In this document: positions 25,038-36,348 of the stretch, piece after piece
Layout of the letters: the number at the start of each line of letters is the position of its first letter
Position numbering within the stretch: the stretch's first letter is position 1
From: Metridium senile
Taxonomy: Eukaryota; Cnidaria; Anthozoa; Actiniaria; Metridiidae
Direction of reading: 5' to 3'
Length of the DNA: 64,000 nucleotides
Assembly: GCA_949775045.1 (NCBI GenBank)
Contig: OX459103.1
Coordinates: 517,501-581,500 of the forward strand
Position numbers and translations under genes: made by a program
Notes under the pieces: model-generated
Database searches by the model: none
Told to the model about the DNA's origin: nothing
The model's input: only the letters and a program-made list of their open reading frames with translations

Positions 25038-28000
25038 TCACTCTGATACAGCTGACCGTCCCTGTTTGATCCTCAGTAACATGGGGGTGAGTCTGTCAGT
25101 GTGCGGCAATTGATAATTGATACTATCCAGAGTCCTTTGCGCCGTTTCACGCTTTCTTCTCACATCTTCCTTCTCCTGTAAGAACTCCATCAGGTCAGCG
25201 GACTCCAACTCTTTAGTCAGGCTTTGAACCAGCTGGGTGACAAAGAAATGTTGTATACAGCGCGGTACAGTGTCGATGACGTTCAGTTTGGTGTTGTTAA
25301 AGCAGCGAATTACATTCTTTTTAATGTTGATGATTTGATTTACAACCTACAAGACCAGAATGGAACATATTCTTAATTACGGTTAATGACTTAATACTGC
25401 TAAAAACTACTATATAGGTACCACAACCAGAAAACACATCCTATCAAACCATTATAACATACCATCACAGCATTATACCACACCAGTACATAACACCAAT
25501 ACCATACCACACTATCACACCATACCTAACCATACCATCACACCACAACACACCACACTACTAAATGTACATAATACCATACCACACTATCACAACATCG
25601 CCAGAAAAACCGAACGGTCATGCGCATTAGTAACGCGACACTTAGAAAAAAATCGACAGGTTTATGCTCTCAAGTTAACAGAGAATGTAGGGAACCAGAA
25701 TTTCCTATCCTTGATAACTCGGCAACCGCGTCATTAAAACAACTTTTCCCCCTCTAGGTTGATTAACCTAATTACATGCTATAATAAAAACACAGAAACA
25801 ACGTCAAAACGTTAAAATGTGTGTCCGGGTTTTACAACGTATAACTTTGTATGGTTTCCAGCCCTCATTCCTTTGTCAAATGACCGATTTGCTCAAAATT
25901 ACTCTATTATTACGGTCTCAAGCTAAGGGCCAATATGTTTATTGTCTGTTTTCCCCCTCTGGTTTGATTCATTGGTCATATGTTAATATGGTCTCCCTAT
26001 TTTCAAATGAATCGGCCACAAACTCATGTCTGTTTTAGACAATTTGTTTCGGTATTATTCAGGCTTCAAGACATTGGCAATGTTTTGTTGACGTGCGTTC
26101 TTTGTTTCAGCCATCACAATAGAGCTTAATTATAAGCTAATTAATTCATTGTATTTGAATCGCGATAATCACATAGGTGACAAATTCATTGTATTTTTGT
26201 AACAAATATTGAAAAGAGAAAAGCCCTACAGTCACGTGATATCATAGTCCAGTCATAAGCGGTCAAAAACAATTGTTTTATTGACATGACATGAACTCAT
26301 AAATATTTAGCTCCACCCTCATGCAATGGTTAGGAATTTCTAGCGATGATATTTCTATACCATCACACCACAACACACTACTAAATGTACATAATACCAT
26401 ACCACACTATCACAATATACCTAACCATACCATCACAACACACCACACCACACCACTAAATGTACATAATACCATACCACACTATCACAATATACCTAAC
26501 CATACCATACCACCACACTACAACACACCACTAAATGTACATAATACCATACCACACTATCACAATATACCTAACCATACCATCACAACACAACACACCA
26601 CTAAATGTACATAATACCATACCACACTATCACATTCTACACCATACCACCACACTACATAGCATCATAATATACCAAGCAACATTCTTTCTTTCAATAC
26701 CTTGTAACTAGCTCCCTCAATTTCACAAGATGTCACATGCTTTACTAAGCTGGTAGAATGCAATTTTTGGGACAAGTCCCTGATCTGAGTAAAAATTTCG
26801 GGATCCTGCTGTGTATTGCCTGACAGACTGCAAGCTATCCTTCCTGGGACAATGAAAACATATCTTATATTCAATAGTGTAATGATGATGATGGTAGTGA
26901 TGATGATGATGGTTTTATTTGTAAGATGATGGTAGTGATGATGATGATGATTTTATTTGTAAGATGATGATGATGATGGTTTTATTTGTAACACCGTAAA
27001 AAATGTTGACTTAACTTTACTGACGTTTCGAGCTTTAGCCCTTCGTCGGAGTAAAAATTTCATTCTATTACCTATCGTTTATATCAAACACCGACGCAGC
27101 CTATACTAGTTTATTCGCTAGTTTCCATTTTATTTGTAAGATGTGTTATTAAAGGATTATGATAATGTTAAGGATGATGTTAATGTATATGATGATGATG
27201 ACGTTAAGGATAATGATGATGTTGATGATCATTATGGTGATCGATAACGGTGATCGATAATCAATCGATTAGGATATAAGACAACTGACCAACTAACCTT
27301 GTTTTGTCTGGAAAGAGTATTCGTTATTAATAAGTGTTTTTATGGCGATCTCAAATTCTTCCGGCATCAAGACGTCAACACCAATAACATCAACACTTTT
27401 CTTCTGCATCTGAATGAGCTGCTCAATGAACTTCATGGTCTCGCCTTGTTTTTCAGAGAAGATTTTAGGCACCACAGTCAGCTAAAAACACGAAAAATAG
27501 TATGGAATCGCATTGGATCGTATGGCATTCCAATGTACGTATCGGTTATGGTATCGTATAATATCGTTTTGTGTCGTATGGAACGCATCACATATGGTAT
27601 CGTATTGTGTCGTATGGAATCGCATTGGATCGTATGGTATTCCAAGGTACGTATCGCTTATGGTATCGTATATTATTATATGGCTATGATAGTACGCACG
27701 CTCTGATTGGCTGATTTCCGGTCTGTAGATCGCGTATCCGGACCACGGTCTTTTCTGCATACAAAAGGTTCAAACATCTTTAAAAAAAAGGTCGGTTTAC
27801 TTGATTCTAAGTCCTGTCAGCGATCATCATGCTTTCATCTTCTTCATAAATTATGACACAGACAAATTAATTCCGTCAACAGTTGACGATGGTTTTGATT
27901 AAAGTTGTTATTATTATTTATCGAAAAATAAGCTGCCGTAGGCTCTATTTCTCGATGCAAACCACAGGCAGCCCAAAAGTCGAGCGCCGAGCGACATACA

Positions 28001-31000
28001 TATTGAGCGCGCGGGTGGGGTTCCTGTAGTGTATTTGTTTGAATGCGCGCGGATGAGATTCCTGTGGCTTTTTGCAAGCAATTTTTCCGTCGCGCGGAAT
28101 CGCGACAGAAAAATCGAAGAAAGTAGTATCTTGATACACTCTTCGACACCGCACGACTTTGACGAAAAGCCACAGGAATCCCATCCGCGCGCATTCAAGC
28201 AAATAAACCACAGGAAGCCCGCACGCGCGCTCACAGAATAACAAAAAACTTTAGTTCAATATGGCGCGCGAGGCGCGCGGTAAAAAATGATTTATATTCG
28301 CTATAAAAAATTCCTCAGATCGAGTTTTTGGGCTGCCTGTGGTTTCAACAGGTTTCAACCCGCTTTTATTCAGTAAAACTACTGGGAAGCCATTCGAAAG
28401 CAAGGAACGTCGTAATATATCATAAAAAAAATATTAATTTCTTTAAAATAGTCATATAATAAACGAATTATTAACCTCGCTTGCTCGGTCTGTATGGAAA
28501 ATATCAGACCTCGGTCTTTTTTGTACGGAACGAGCGCAGCGAGTTCCGTACTGTCAAGAGCTCGGTCTGATATTTTCCCGTGCAGAACTTGCGCTCGGTT
28601 AATAACCTCTTAATATCGTATTGTGTCGCATGCAATGATGACTCACCGATACAGACTTCTCCAAATCAGGAAAAACCAAGAAAGTTTGTTTTACAGCTGA
28701 AAGTACGATTTCTTTTAACTCCTTCTCCACATCTTGCACAAGTGTTTTACAAACGTTAGTGAGTTTGTCAATGGGACTTGGTAACATGGAAGTCGATGAC
28801 CAGGGCAATGAACCTATAACGTTGACATGAATACAAAAAATAGGGTGATGACCAGCTACTTCGAATTCAACACCACAATTATTTCGTCCTGCAAGATTTG
28901 CATTTGATATCAACTCTACAATGTTTGCACGTTTTCTTCCGGAGGCTCAAAATTATTCTTTCGGATCAAACTTTGAATAGCCTGCTTTGCAGACTCGAGA
29001 TTCTCGCAAAAAATATTTTTGTAGACGTGCAATCGAATGCAACAATCTCGCGAGCCCAATTATTTACATCCTAAGGCACGTTTACACAAGTGATCTTGTC
29101 GCGCGACAAGACCAGCGATTTCAATGGCGATTTTATCGCAGCTTTGTCGCCGCAACTTCGCATAGTAGGCATACCTTTATCGAAAGAACGGTGCAACAGC
29201 ATATCAAGAAGTTGGTTATTTTCACTGCTATCTCCAAGGGGTGCAGACACGCCCTCCAGTTTTCGCAAAAGCTTCATAATCTCGTCGTCAGTTCGTCCCT
29301 CCAGTGGGTCGATCTTCAGGATGGACTCGTTGAATTTCAAGATACGATGTCTCACTTTCTCGCCACCAGAATTACTAGTTGTGTTATTGAAGAGCAGTGT
29401 TTCTAGTCCAGTAATTAGTTTAGATTGTAAACTCGACATGAGTTTTCCTTTGCCGGCATCGGTGTGAGGAACAGCTGTTTTATTAAGGGACTCGAGAATC
29501 TGCTCTAGCTAAGAAACACCAAAACACAGTATTATAAATATAATGTATAAAAAAACATGAAAGGCCAGGAGCCAGCCTGAATGTTGATTGATCAAACAAT
29601 CTATTCTATCGGACTAGAAAGCCCAAACAGTGGGTTCGAGTCGGGCCAAGGGCAACATTTCCCTTCACAGTTCGTTGCCACATCTTTAAAGGTAGCCGGG
29701 CCTTTGCTTCGAAGCGAGACGAACGTTGAGTTTGCAATGATAGAGGCACGTGAAAAATTGTCCTGCAAGGAAAAAATGGTCTCTATCATTGCAAACTCAA
29801 CGTTCGTCTCGCTTTGATGCAAAGACCCCTCAACTTTCAAGATGGCGCAGGGAACTGTGAAGGGGACCATTGATATTTTTCTCACGTATCTGTATTTCAC
29901 TCACACACCGAACGCATTTCAATTCATTATTGTATTGGTAAGCGATTAGTCTATCATCAATCAACCAATCAATCAATTTATTCAATCAATCAATTATTCA
30001 ATCAATATTATTAAAATAATTCATTATTTACAACTCACTTCTTGCTTTCTCTCTCTCATCTTCCTGATCAAATGAGGTATTTCTTCAATCATCTTGAGGG
30101 ATAGCATCTTGACCATTGTCCTCATTAGACAGTCAATACCACAAATACGCGTGAGATCGCTGTACTGAGGATGGACTGAGAACCATTCTCTCTCTTTTAT
30201 ACGAGTTGTCTGGGCATCCCAGTCGCGCTCTTCGGGATTAACAGCATCTTTACCTATAGTAAGATTATAGTAAAAATAGAGCTCTCTTTATCTATCGCTA
30301 TTAATTACTGAAGTTATTAATAAATAAACAAACCAACCAGCAGAGCGAACCTTGTTAAATAAACTAGTCGATGTCAAGCACATCCCGTGTTATGTAATAT
30401 ATACGATATGAGCGGCCAATCTCTATGGGATATACAGGCGAGCCGAAGACAAAAAATTGTAAAATTCTCATCAATTATTTTTGAATTTTATAACATAATA
30501 TTATGTAATATACTGACTGCAATTACCCTTGTCCACCGGCGGATCCAGGGAGGGGGGGGGGGGGGGGTGTGCCCCTCCTGGGCTCAGACAATCATGAAGC
30601 TCGAAAATATTTTTTCTTATTTATATATTACGTCATTTCTTAATGGTGCACCCCCCCCTCCCCCTGAAACAAATCCTGGATCTTTATCCGACAACCAGCC
30701 AATTTTAGAAGTAGCAGCAAGCCATTCAACCCATATCCGTATTCTAGCATACCCTTTAACAAAATGAACTGGCCTGCTAGACTGAAATCACAACCAACTC
30801 GTATTCTAGCATACCCTTTAACAAAATGAACTGGCCGTCTTCAAGAGTAAAACTTGACTGGTTGGTAGCTACTTTGCGTCCAAGATCATCCTGTTGGTTA
30901 TGTTTGTCTGGTTTTGTTAGGACACATATAGTTCGGCTCTTGTAGTCTTGTGCATTCTTCATGACCAAGTTGATGGCGCTATCACCAGTCGGGTCTCCTA

Positions 31001-33601
31001 CCTAGAAAACAATTGTAATATTATGTAATGTGGTGCTTTATATATAACGCATTTCACATACGTCTCAATGTGCTTTACAATTATCGTACGAAGTGCTGGC
31101 GGCTTACAATGGTGAGGAAGTTAGTAGTTAGTATGTATTAGTATGTGTCTGTTACTGAGAGTGGTCACAGCCAGGGTTTGCATGTTACGTCCCCAGTGTA
31201 CAATGGTGAGGAAGTTAGTAGTTAGTATGTATAAGTATGAGTCTGTCACTGAGAGTGGTCACAGCCAGGGTTTGCATGTTACGTCCCCAGTGTACAATGG
31301 TGAGGAAGTTAGTAGTTAGTATGTATTAGTAGGAGTCTGTTATTGAGAGTGGTCACGGCCAGGGTTTGTTACATCCCCAGTGTACAATGGTGAGGAAGTT
31401 AGTAGTTAGTATGTATTAGTATGAGTCTGTCACTGAGAGTGGTCACAGCCAGGGTTTGCATGTTACGTCCCCAGTGTACAATGGTGAGGAAGTTAGTAGT
31501 TAGTATGTATTAGTAGGAGTCTGTTATTGAGAGTGGTCACGGCCAGGGTTTGTTACATCCCCAGTGTACAATGGTGAGGAAGTTAGTAGTTAGTATGTAT
31601 TAGTATGAGTCTGTTACTGAAAGTGGTCACGGCCAGGGTTTGTTACGTCCCCAGTGGTTCAGTCCAACAGTTTTTTAAGTCATTATATTCTACTCATTTA
31701 TTGTAAGACCCTGAGTGTTGTTCTGGACGTTGCGCGAACCCTGGCCTCCCGCATGCAAATACGATGCTCTACCAATTGAGCTTATCGGGATGCGGTCAAT
31801 TAACAAAATAAAAGGGGGGAAATATGGATAGAGAACTGGTAAAGAGGAGAGGATATTTTACCTGAGAAACAAGGACTATGACACTTTTCTTGTTCTTTTT
31901 GATGTAATCTAACATAAGCTTTTGTGTGACCTTATTCATCTGGTCATTGTCATTGGCAAAGTGAACCCCTGGCAGATCCACTAGTGTCAACGTTGTCAAT
32001 TCTGGTCCTGCAAACGTATCAAAGATATGCCTATTGTTCTGTTGAAATCTCAACCTGTTAAAAAAATCTCGCGCGCTAATCAAAGTCTTTTATTACTTCT
32101 CACCTACAATACCATATATGTAATGGCATTGTTTTCAACATTGCATACGGTATTTCTGATACGAAGGTAAACATTAAGCTGCCATCGAGCTCGAGCTCTA
32201 AAACGTCCAGCCTTTCAGGACAAGCTTTAGGGCTGTAAATGTTTGCACTTGTACTTGCATTGTGCTGGTGCTGGTGCTGGTGCTGGTGCTTACTGTCCCG
32301 TGCTTTTACATGTTATTGTCCTATTATAAACCATCACAATCATATGAATTAAAAATAATCATCGCTTTAATCATCATTATACATTTCTCACCGTATAAGG
32401 TGACAGTAATAGGCGTTGTCGATATCTCGGTTCCTTCCTCTTTAGGTAAACATTTCCCAACTTCTCTGAGAAAATCGTCAACCTTTCCATCTTCAGGGTT
32501 TTCTACCGTTCCTCCCATTTTTGGATGGCCATGAACAGAGATAACAACCTTATACATGGGTTCCTTGTGTGGGCGAAGGTTTAGAATGATTGGACAGGTC
32601 GTGAGAGCCTGGAGATGAGTGGCACTTACATCCTTTCTCATTGGTAGTAAATACCTGTAATAACATAGGAATATCGAACAAAACAAAGACTTGTACACAG
32701 ATAGGATGCGAATATTGTGTACGGATATATATCTATCCCACACTATGTAAAGTGGGTGCTAATAGGGTTAACAGATATTCGGCCCAAAACATTACCAGTC
32801 AGTAACTGAGATTTAACCCAAAAATTAGTAGCTAACTGAGATTTGACCCAAAAATCAGTAGCTAACTGAGATTTAGGGTGTCCCCATTACAGCCTATGAG
32901 AATGTTAGAAATTAGAGCCTATAGACTCGTGCATGTGTATACTAGAAAATACAAGTGACTCGTGGGATATTCCACAGTATGCCACTCAAAACCATTGCAT
33001 AACTAGTACAGTATGTCTTAAATAAAATAGGGGTAATTGCGGCGCTAGGTGGGTGTCCGGTGCCATTAGGGACACCCCTAGATCCCCCTATAGTATACAC
33101 CTATTTCAAAATCGTTGTCGCAAACAAAGCCACAGTCCACGCTCTGAAGCCTGCAAAGGATGTCGGTATTTCTTCTCCCGTTATCGATATATTCAAAGCA
33201 TAATATTTTGGTACATGTTTGTGTTTAATATGACCTAAACGAGATGTTGCTGTGGTAGATATTAACACAAATATTTCGTTTAAAAAACGTGCAATAAATC
33301 ACAAATTAAGTCCATGTAACCGACATTCTTTGCAGGCTTTAGAGTGTGGACTGTAGCTTCGGCTGCGACAACGATTTTTGAAATAGGTGTATATATATTG
33401 TGCTAACCTTCCAATAAGTCGGTTTATTAGAGTAGTTTTCGCCATATTCTGTCGCCCCACAACGACTAGATGAGGAATGTCAAACTCATGTCGAAGAGCC
33501 TCGTCGCTGACAATTCCTTGGATAAAGTCAAGTATTTGACCAAAGTCACTTTCCTTGCCGTACTTGTTAGCTGGTGCCTCTTGATCCACTTTATCTGACA
33601 T
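25038..33601 (-). CDS. Dynamin-superfamily GTPase, Mx-like
   Basis: A large GTPase that by family polymerises and remodels membranes or, in Mx proteins, restricts viruses. Ten exons: 33408-33601, 32392-32654, 31862-32007, 30815-31001, 30039-30253, 29175-29508, 28647-28945, 27298-27481, 26701-26843, 25038-25346. They sum to 2274 nt (757 aa) and the phases agree throughout. The P-loop is GRQNMAKT (residues 49-56), with Ala where GxxxxGK[ST] has Gly. Also visible: a switch-I-like TTCP, DLPG (163-166) and TKPD (230-233). A stalk with FSVHPQYSDL follows, and a C-terminal effector domain (KKNVIRCFNNTKLNVIDTVP then HFFVTQLVQSLTKELE). No PH or Pro-rich domain is seen, which favours Mx-like over classical dynamin. 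The acceptor of exon 7 is weak. The ATG at 33601 has A at -3. Function is inferred. Confidence 0.88.
25440..26660. repeat. ACC-rich minisatellite split by an inserted element
   Basis: Units of about 70 bp with CTAAATGTACATAATACCAT and ACCACACTATCACAATATAC occur at 25440-25600 and 26350-26660 in GTPase intron 9. The 25596-26350 block between them has imperfect inverted ends CATCGCCAGAAAAACC and GGAATTTCTAGCGATG, so it looks like a 750-bp DNA element inserted in the array. Confidence 0.7.
26880..27130. mobile_element. Microsatellite plus MITE family D copy in GTPase intron 8
   Basis: A GATGATGGTTTTATTTGTAA repeat leads into TTTGTAACACCGTAAAAAAT, GACGTTTCGAGCTTTAGCCC, then directly to the right arm ATTTCATTCTATTACCTATC through TTCGCTAGTTTCCATTTTAT. 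One stem arm is deleted. Confidence 0.75.
27500..27672. repeat. Tandem duplication, period about 115 bp
   Basis: GGAATCGCATTGGATCGTAT and GTACGTATCG(G/C)TTATGGTATC occur twice, with ATCGTATTGTGTCGTATGGA sub-repeats. GTPase intron 7. Confidence 0.75.
27955..28350. mobile_element. GC-rich palindromic MITE in GTPase intron 7
   Basis: The outer ends contain ACCACAGGCAGCCCAAAA and TTTTTGGGCTGCCTGTGGT. The inner arms GAATGCGCGCGGATGAGATT and GAATCCCATCCGCGCGCATT pair. Several 100-aa ORFs here are strand shadows of the palindrome. Confidence 0.8.
28468..28606. mobile_element. MITE, TTATTAACC ends
   Basis: TTATTAACCTCGCTTGCTCG and CGCTCGGTTAATAA enclose ATATCAGACC and GGTCTGATAT. GTPase intron 7. 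Confidence 0.65.
29070..29163. mobile_element. Half copy of MITE family H beside a GTPase exon donor
   Basis: AAGGCACGTTTACACAAGTG, TTGTCGCGCGACAAGACCAG and GCGATTTTATCGCAGCTTTG match the left half of 23890-24067. The fragment stops about 10 bp inside the intron from the exon 6 donor (AAAG|GTATGC, exon end 29175). It extends the open frame past the true exon end. Confidence 0.7.
29600..29935 (+). mobile_element. tRNA-derived SINE split by MITE family A
   Basis: The head TCGGACTAGAAAGCC..GTGGGTTCGAGTCGGGCCAAGG and tail ACACCGAACGCATTTCAATTC match the SINE at 21950-22105. Between them sits a full family A palindrome, 29661-29866 (CCCTTCACAG..CTGTGAAGGGG). GTPase intron 5. Confidence 0.75.
30533..30690. 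mobile_element. Small MITE with poly-G/poly-C
   Basis: CGGCGGATCCAGGGAGGGGG on the left roughly mirrors CCCCCCTCCCCCTGAAACAAATCCTGGATC on the right. GTPase intron 4. Confidence 0.5.
30738..30836. repeat. 37-bp duplication copying the GTPase exon 4 donor
   Basis: The 37 bp at 30738-30774 recur identically at 30800-30836, 62 bp apart. The copy at 30800 contains the end of exon 4 and its donor, so the other is a decoy donor downstream in the intron. Confidence 0.8.
31029..31800 (-). mobile_element. tRNA-derived SINE with tandemly amplified body
   Basis: On the minus strand the element starts with a tRNA-like head: an A-box-like AGCTCAATTGGTAGAGC and a B-box-like CCAGGGTTCGCGC at about 31730-31795. 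It ends with TTGTAAAGCACATTGAGACG and GTGAAATGCGTTATATAAAG, the conserved 3' tail style shared by many SINEs and L2/CR1 LINEs. Between them a block of about 92-97 bp (ATGGTGAGGAAGTTAGTAGT on the plus strand) is repeated six times (31105-31650). It fills nearly all of GTPase intron 3 (31002-31861). Confidence 0.7.
32795..32882. repeat. About 30-bp tandem repeat, three units
   Basis: GTAACTGAGATTTAACCCAAAAATTAGTAGC-type units in the intron between GTPase exons 1 and 2. Confidence 0.7.
33082..33393. mobile_element. MITE family J beside GTPase exon 1
   Basis: TTTCAAAATCGTTGTCGCAA and CACAGTCCACGCTCTGAAGC at the left pair with CTTTAGAGTGTGGACTGTAG and ACAACGATTTTTGAAATAGG at the right. The element ends about 15 bp from the exon 1 donor. 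A second copy lies at 37325-37612. Confidence 0.8.
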
Positions 33602-33759
33602 TTTGAGCAATGTTATCTACTTAAAAGAAATCAACATTCAATTTAATCCAATCTTCGTACTTGGAATATACACTTTTTTTAAAAATGGTTGACGGAGTGA
33701 ACGGTGATGGCGATTTTACGACCGAAGGGGACTGTGGGTCTTTAATATTGATTATTTAT

Positions 33760-34156
33760 CAGGGTGGGGAAGAGGGGGTAACCATCACGAATCATGCGCC
33801 GTTTTTTCATGATTTCACGGATCACGGAGTTACGTAAAGCTAGCGTTTTCACGAATCACAGTTTTAGAACTCGGGATGTTAACTCTGATGTTTCTACTAT
33901 AGGCAACGTGCATGTTGCGCTTGTTGGATGGATAATCAATATTAACTGGATCTAACAGATATACAAAGAATAACACTGCTAATAACCTTTCAGTTTACAC
34001 AACCGTAATCACGAGTCACCACAGTGAAAATCTGTAAATCACGGGTCACGTGCGAAGATGATTTCACGGATCACGGTAATTTGTTTTTGCTTTTCACGAA
34101 TCACAGGCGAAATTTAAGGTGAATCACGGATCACAGGTAACCTCTTACCCACCCTG
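33760..34156. mobile_element. hAT-like MITE (CAGGGTGGG ends)
   Basis: CAGGGTGGGGAAGAGGGGGT and TACCCACCCTG ends. The interior repeats TTTCACGAATCACAG / GATTTCACGGATCACGG in both orientations. Similar in style to 60357-60943. Lies in the 5' UTR intron of the GTPase. Confidence 0.7.
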
Positions 34157-34625
34157 AATTATGGATAAAATTTATAGCATAACACCAGCCCCATATAGTA
34201 AAGAAGAGCTTAAAATTGATGAAACTGTGCTTAGCAATCCAGAAAAACACTAGCATATGTTGTATGGGTAATCACATGGAATATCGTTCAATCGAATCAG
34301 TGGTCACTCAATCGAATCTTTTGATCGGAACCCTCTAGATCGGAATCATCTAGACGGGAATAAATATTACTCATTCAAGCATAAAACACAAATGAATTAA
34401 CGGATAGAAAATATTTGTTATATTTTAAAGTTAAAACTTTATTTAGGGACTGGTCTTAAAGTATAGGGGGGTTGGGCCGGAAAATTCAGAATTCCCAAGG
34501 AATGACTTTTATTGGCCCACCCTTTAGTCTATGCATAGTTACAAGTAGCCCACCCCTGTACAATGCACCACAATTACCCCCAAATACCCCCAGTGTATTG
34601 CTTAATTTTTCATGGCTTGAATAAT

Positions 34626-34798
34626 AAAATAGCAAAGATATAGCGCGGTATTATTAAAGTCAGCAGATTTTACAGAAGTTTGTATGTATGGCGGACAGAC
34701 ATTGTTTGTCTATCAGTAGGCAAGGTTTCTCGTCTGGCATACAAACGTCTGTAAAATTAATCTGCTGACTTTACCGCGCTATATCTTTGCTATTTTAT
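34626..34798. mobile_element. MITE with near-perfect long arms
   Basis: AAATAGCAAAGATATAGCGC, AAGTCAGCAGATTTTACAGA and their exact mirror (TCTGTAAAATTAATCTGCTGACTT, GCGCTATATCTTTGCTATTT). Non-coding. Confidence 0.85.
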
Positions 34799-35047
34799 AC
34801 GATTTTCTTCTCAAACTTAGCGATTTTACTAATTGTGAAGTTCTCTTTCCAGCCATTAAGATGAATTTTCATTTTTTTTACTTTATCAAAATTTGGAAAC
34901 TGAAACCGACACGTCAACTATTGTTTTAGACGCTGGGGTATTTACAATATAAATTCGATCGATCGAATCTTCGAACGTCCTTAAATGAAACCATGCAGCT
35001 TAGTAAGCATTCCACTAAAGTCTGAATTCCATATAGGCCATATAACC

Positions 35048-35231
35048 AGGCTTACATTTGCTTCAACATCCGTTCGATTTTGTTGAATGGCAATGTTTAA
35101 ACGCTTTTAAACTCTTCAGTTCAACATTGTTGAACCGTGTTAAATCGATGTTGAATTTTAAAAGCGTTTGCCATTCAACAAAATCGAACGGATGTTGAAG
35201 CAAATGTTGACACCGTTTGCCCGGGCCTTTA
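35048..35231. mobile_element. MITE family E
   Basis: ACATTTGCTTCAACATCCGT and GATTTTGTTGAATGGCAATG pair with GCCATTCAACAAAATCGAAC and GGATGTTGAAGCAAATGTTG. The element ends in GTTTGCCCGGGCC about 25 bp from the GTPase leader-exon donor. Copy at 55736-55932. Confidence 0.85.
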
Positions 35232-35256
35232 GTTGAGAAGGAAGGCTATTCATACC

Positions 35257-35494
35257 TGAGAGATGAACGAATACGGCGGAGATAACAAAGTTTCTTGTTT
35301 AAAGAGCGCTTCTCTTGGTCAATTCTCCGAAAAAAGGCCTATCTACACAGTACGACAAGAACAAACACATTCTCACAACAACCAATCACAGCACAGCCTT
35401 TTGTTCAGTTCCGGGAAAAGTGCTCGCTTGACGTTGTATTAAACGTAATCAAGGGAAACTGTTAGGTTTGCATTTCAATTTTCTCTAGCTCAAG
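35257..35494. promoter_or_regulatory. Probable bidirectional promoter of GTPase and RTP genes
   Basis: A minus-strand donor TCTCAG|GTATGAATAG (exon end 35256) would end the GTPase leader exon. It would splice to the acceptor TTCTTTTAAG upstream of its ATG. A plus-strand donor CTCAAG|GTATGTATAC (exon end 35494) would end the RTP leader exon and join TTTTTGCAG at 36305. The 238 bp between them hold ACCAATCACA (CCAAT box, 35381-35390), a palindromic TTCCGGGAA (35409-35417, STAT/GAS-like) and AGGGAAACTG near 35455. Transcription starts are inferred. Confidence 0.5.
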
Positions 35495-35859
35495 GTATGT
35501 ATACAACGCGGGTTTTATTACAATGAATGAATGTTTAGGGTCATATGTTATATCTGAATCGGAAGAAGAATATATTTAGGTTTATAGGTATATATATGGG
35601 TTTTGTTTAAGTCAATATATCTGGACTTTTCGTACGTACGTGATATCGTACGATTTCTGAGACGTTCAGTTCTTTAATTTTTTTTACAGTAATACACGAA
35701 AGCTACTGCAAACACTTTCACTATAAGGACTTGTATAAATCAGAAATTATCAATGACAGGCTTTTAATACTACGTAAGGATAACAGTAATATTTTATATT
35801 TTATTGCATCATATAGTTATCACGGGGGGAGGGGGAGGGAACGGATGCATCGATTTGTA

Positions 35860-36348
35860 GTGAGAAACTGTGGATGCATCGATTTACTCAGTTATATTTG
35901 AACAACCACTACTCAGTCGTTTTGTGCAGCGAGTAACTGCATGTGCATGCATCAATTTACTCGGTTATTTCAGCAAAGATAACTATGATTTCAGTAACCA
36001 CTACTCGGTTATTTTTGCAGTGAGTACCTGCATGTGGATGCGTCGCTTTACTCAGTTTAATATTTAAGTAACCACTAGTCAGTTGTTTGTGCAGTGAGTA
36101 ATTGTTGATGCATTGCTTTACTCATTTATGATTAATAACACGGTTTGATGTTATAGCTCCGTTTATTGTCGTGAGATGTTGTTTGACAATTAATTAATGG
36201 TTGATGACGTAGTTAATTGATAAGCGTGATTACAATTAGTATCAGTAATTATGACAACTCAGTTATTTGATTAACCACTACTTTGTTATTCTTTTCTTTT
36301 TGCAGTGAGTAGCTGTAGATACATCGATTTATTTAGTTATTTGAGTAG
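35860..36348 (+). repeat. Tandem copies of the RTP 5' leader acceptor segment
   Basis: Units contain (T)GCAGTGAGTA..TG..GATGCATCGATTTACTCAGTTAT, at about 35857, 35926, 36017, 36090 and 36302. The last unit carries the pyrimidine-rich TTCTTTTCTTTTTGCAG acceptor and runs into the ATG at 36349. Confidence 0.75.

Noticed and set aside
27844..28244. Three overlapping ORFs around 100 codons
   Set aside because: They arise from both arms of a GC-rich palindromic MITE.
35870..36067. 65-codon plus-strand ORF upstream of RTP
   Set aside because: Produced by the tandem leader repeats; no signal or domain.
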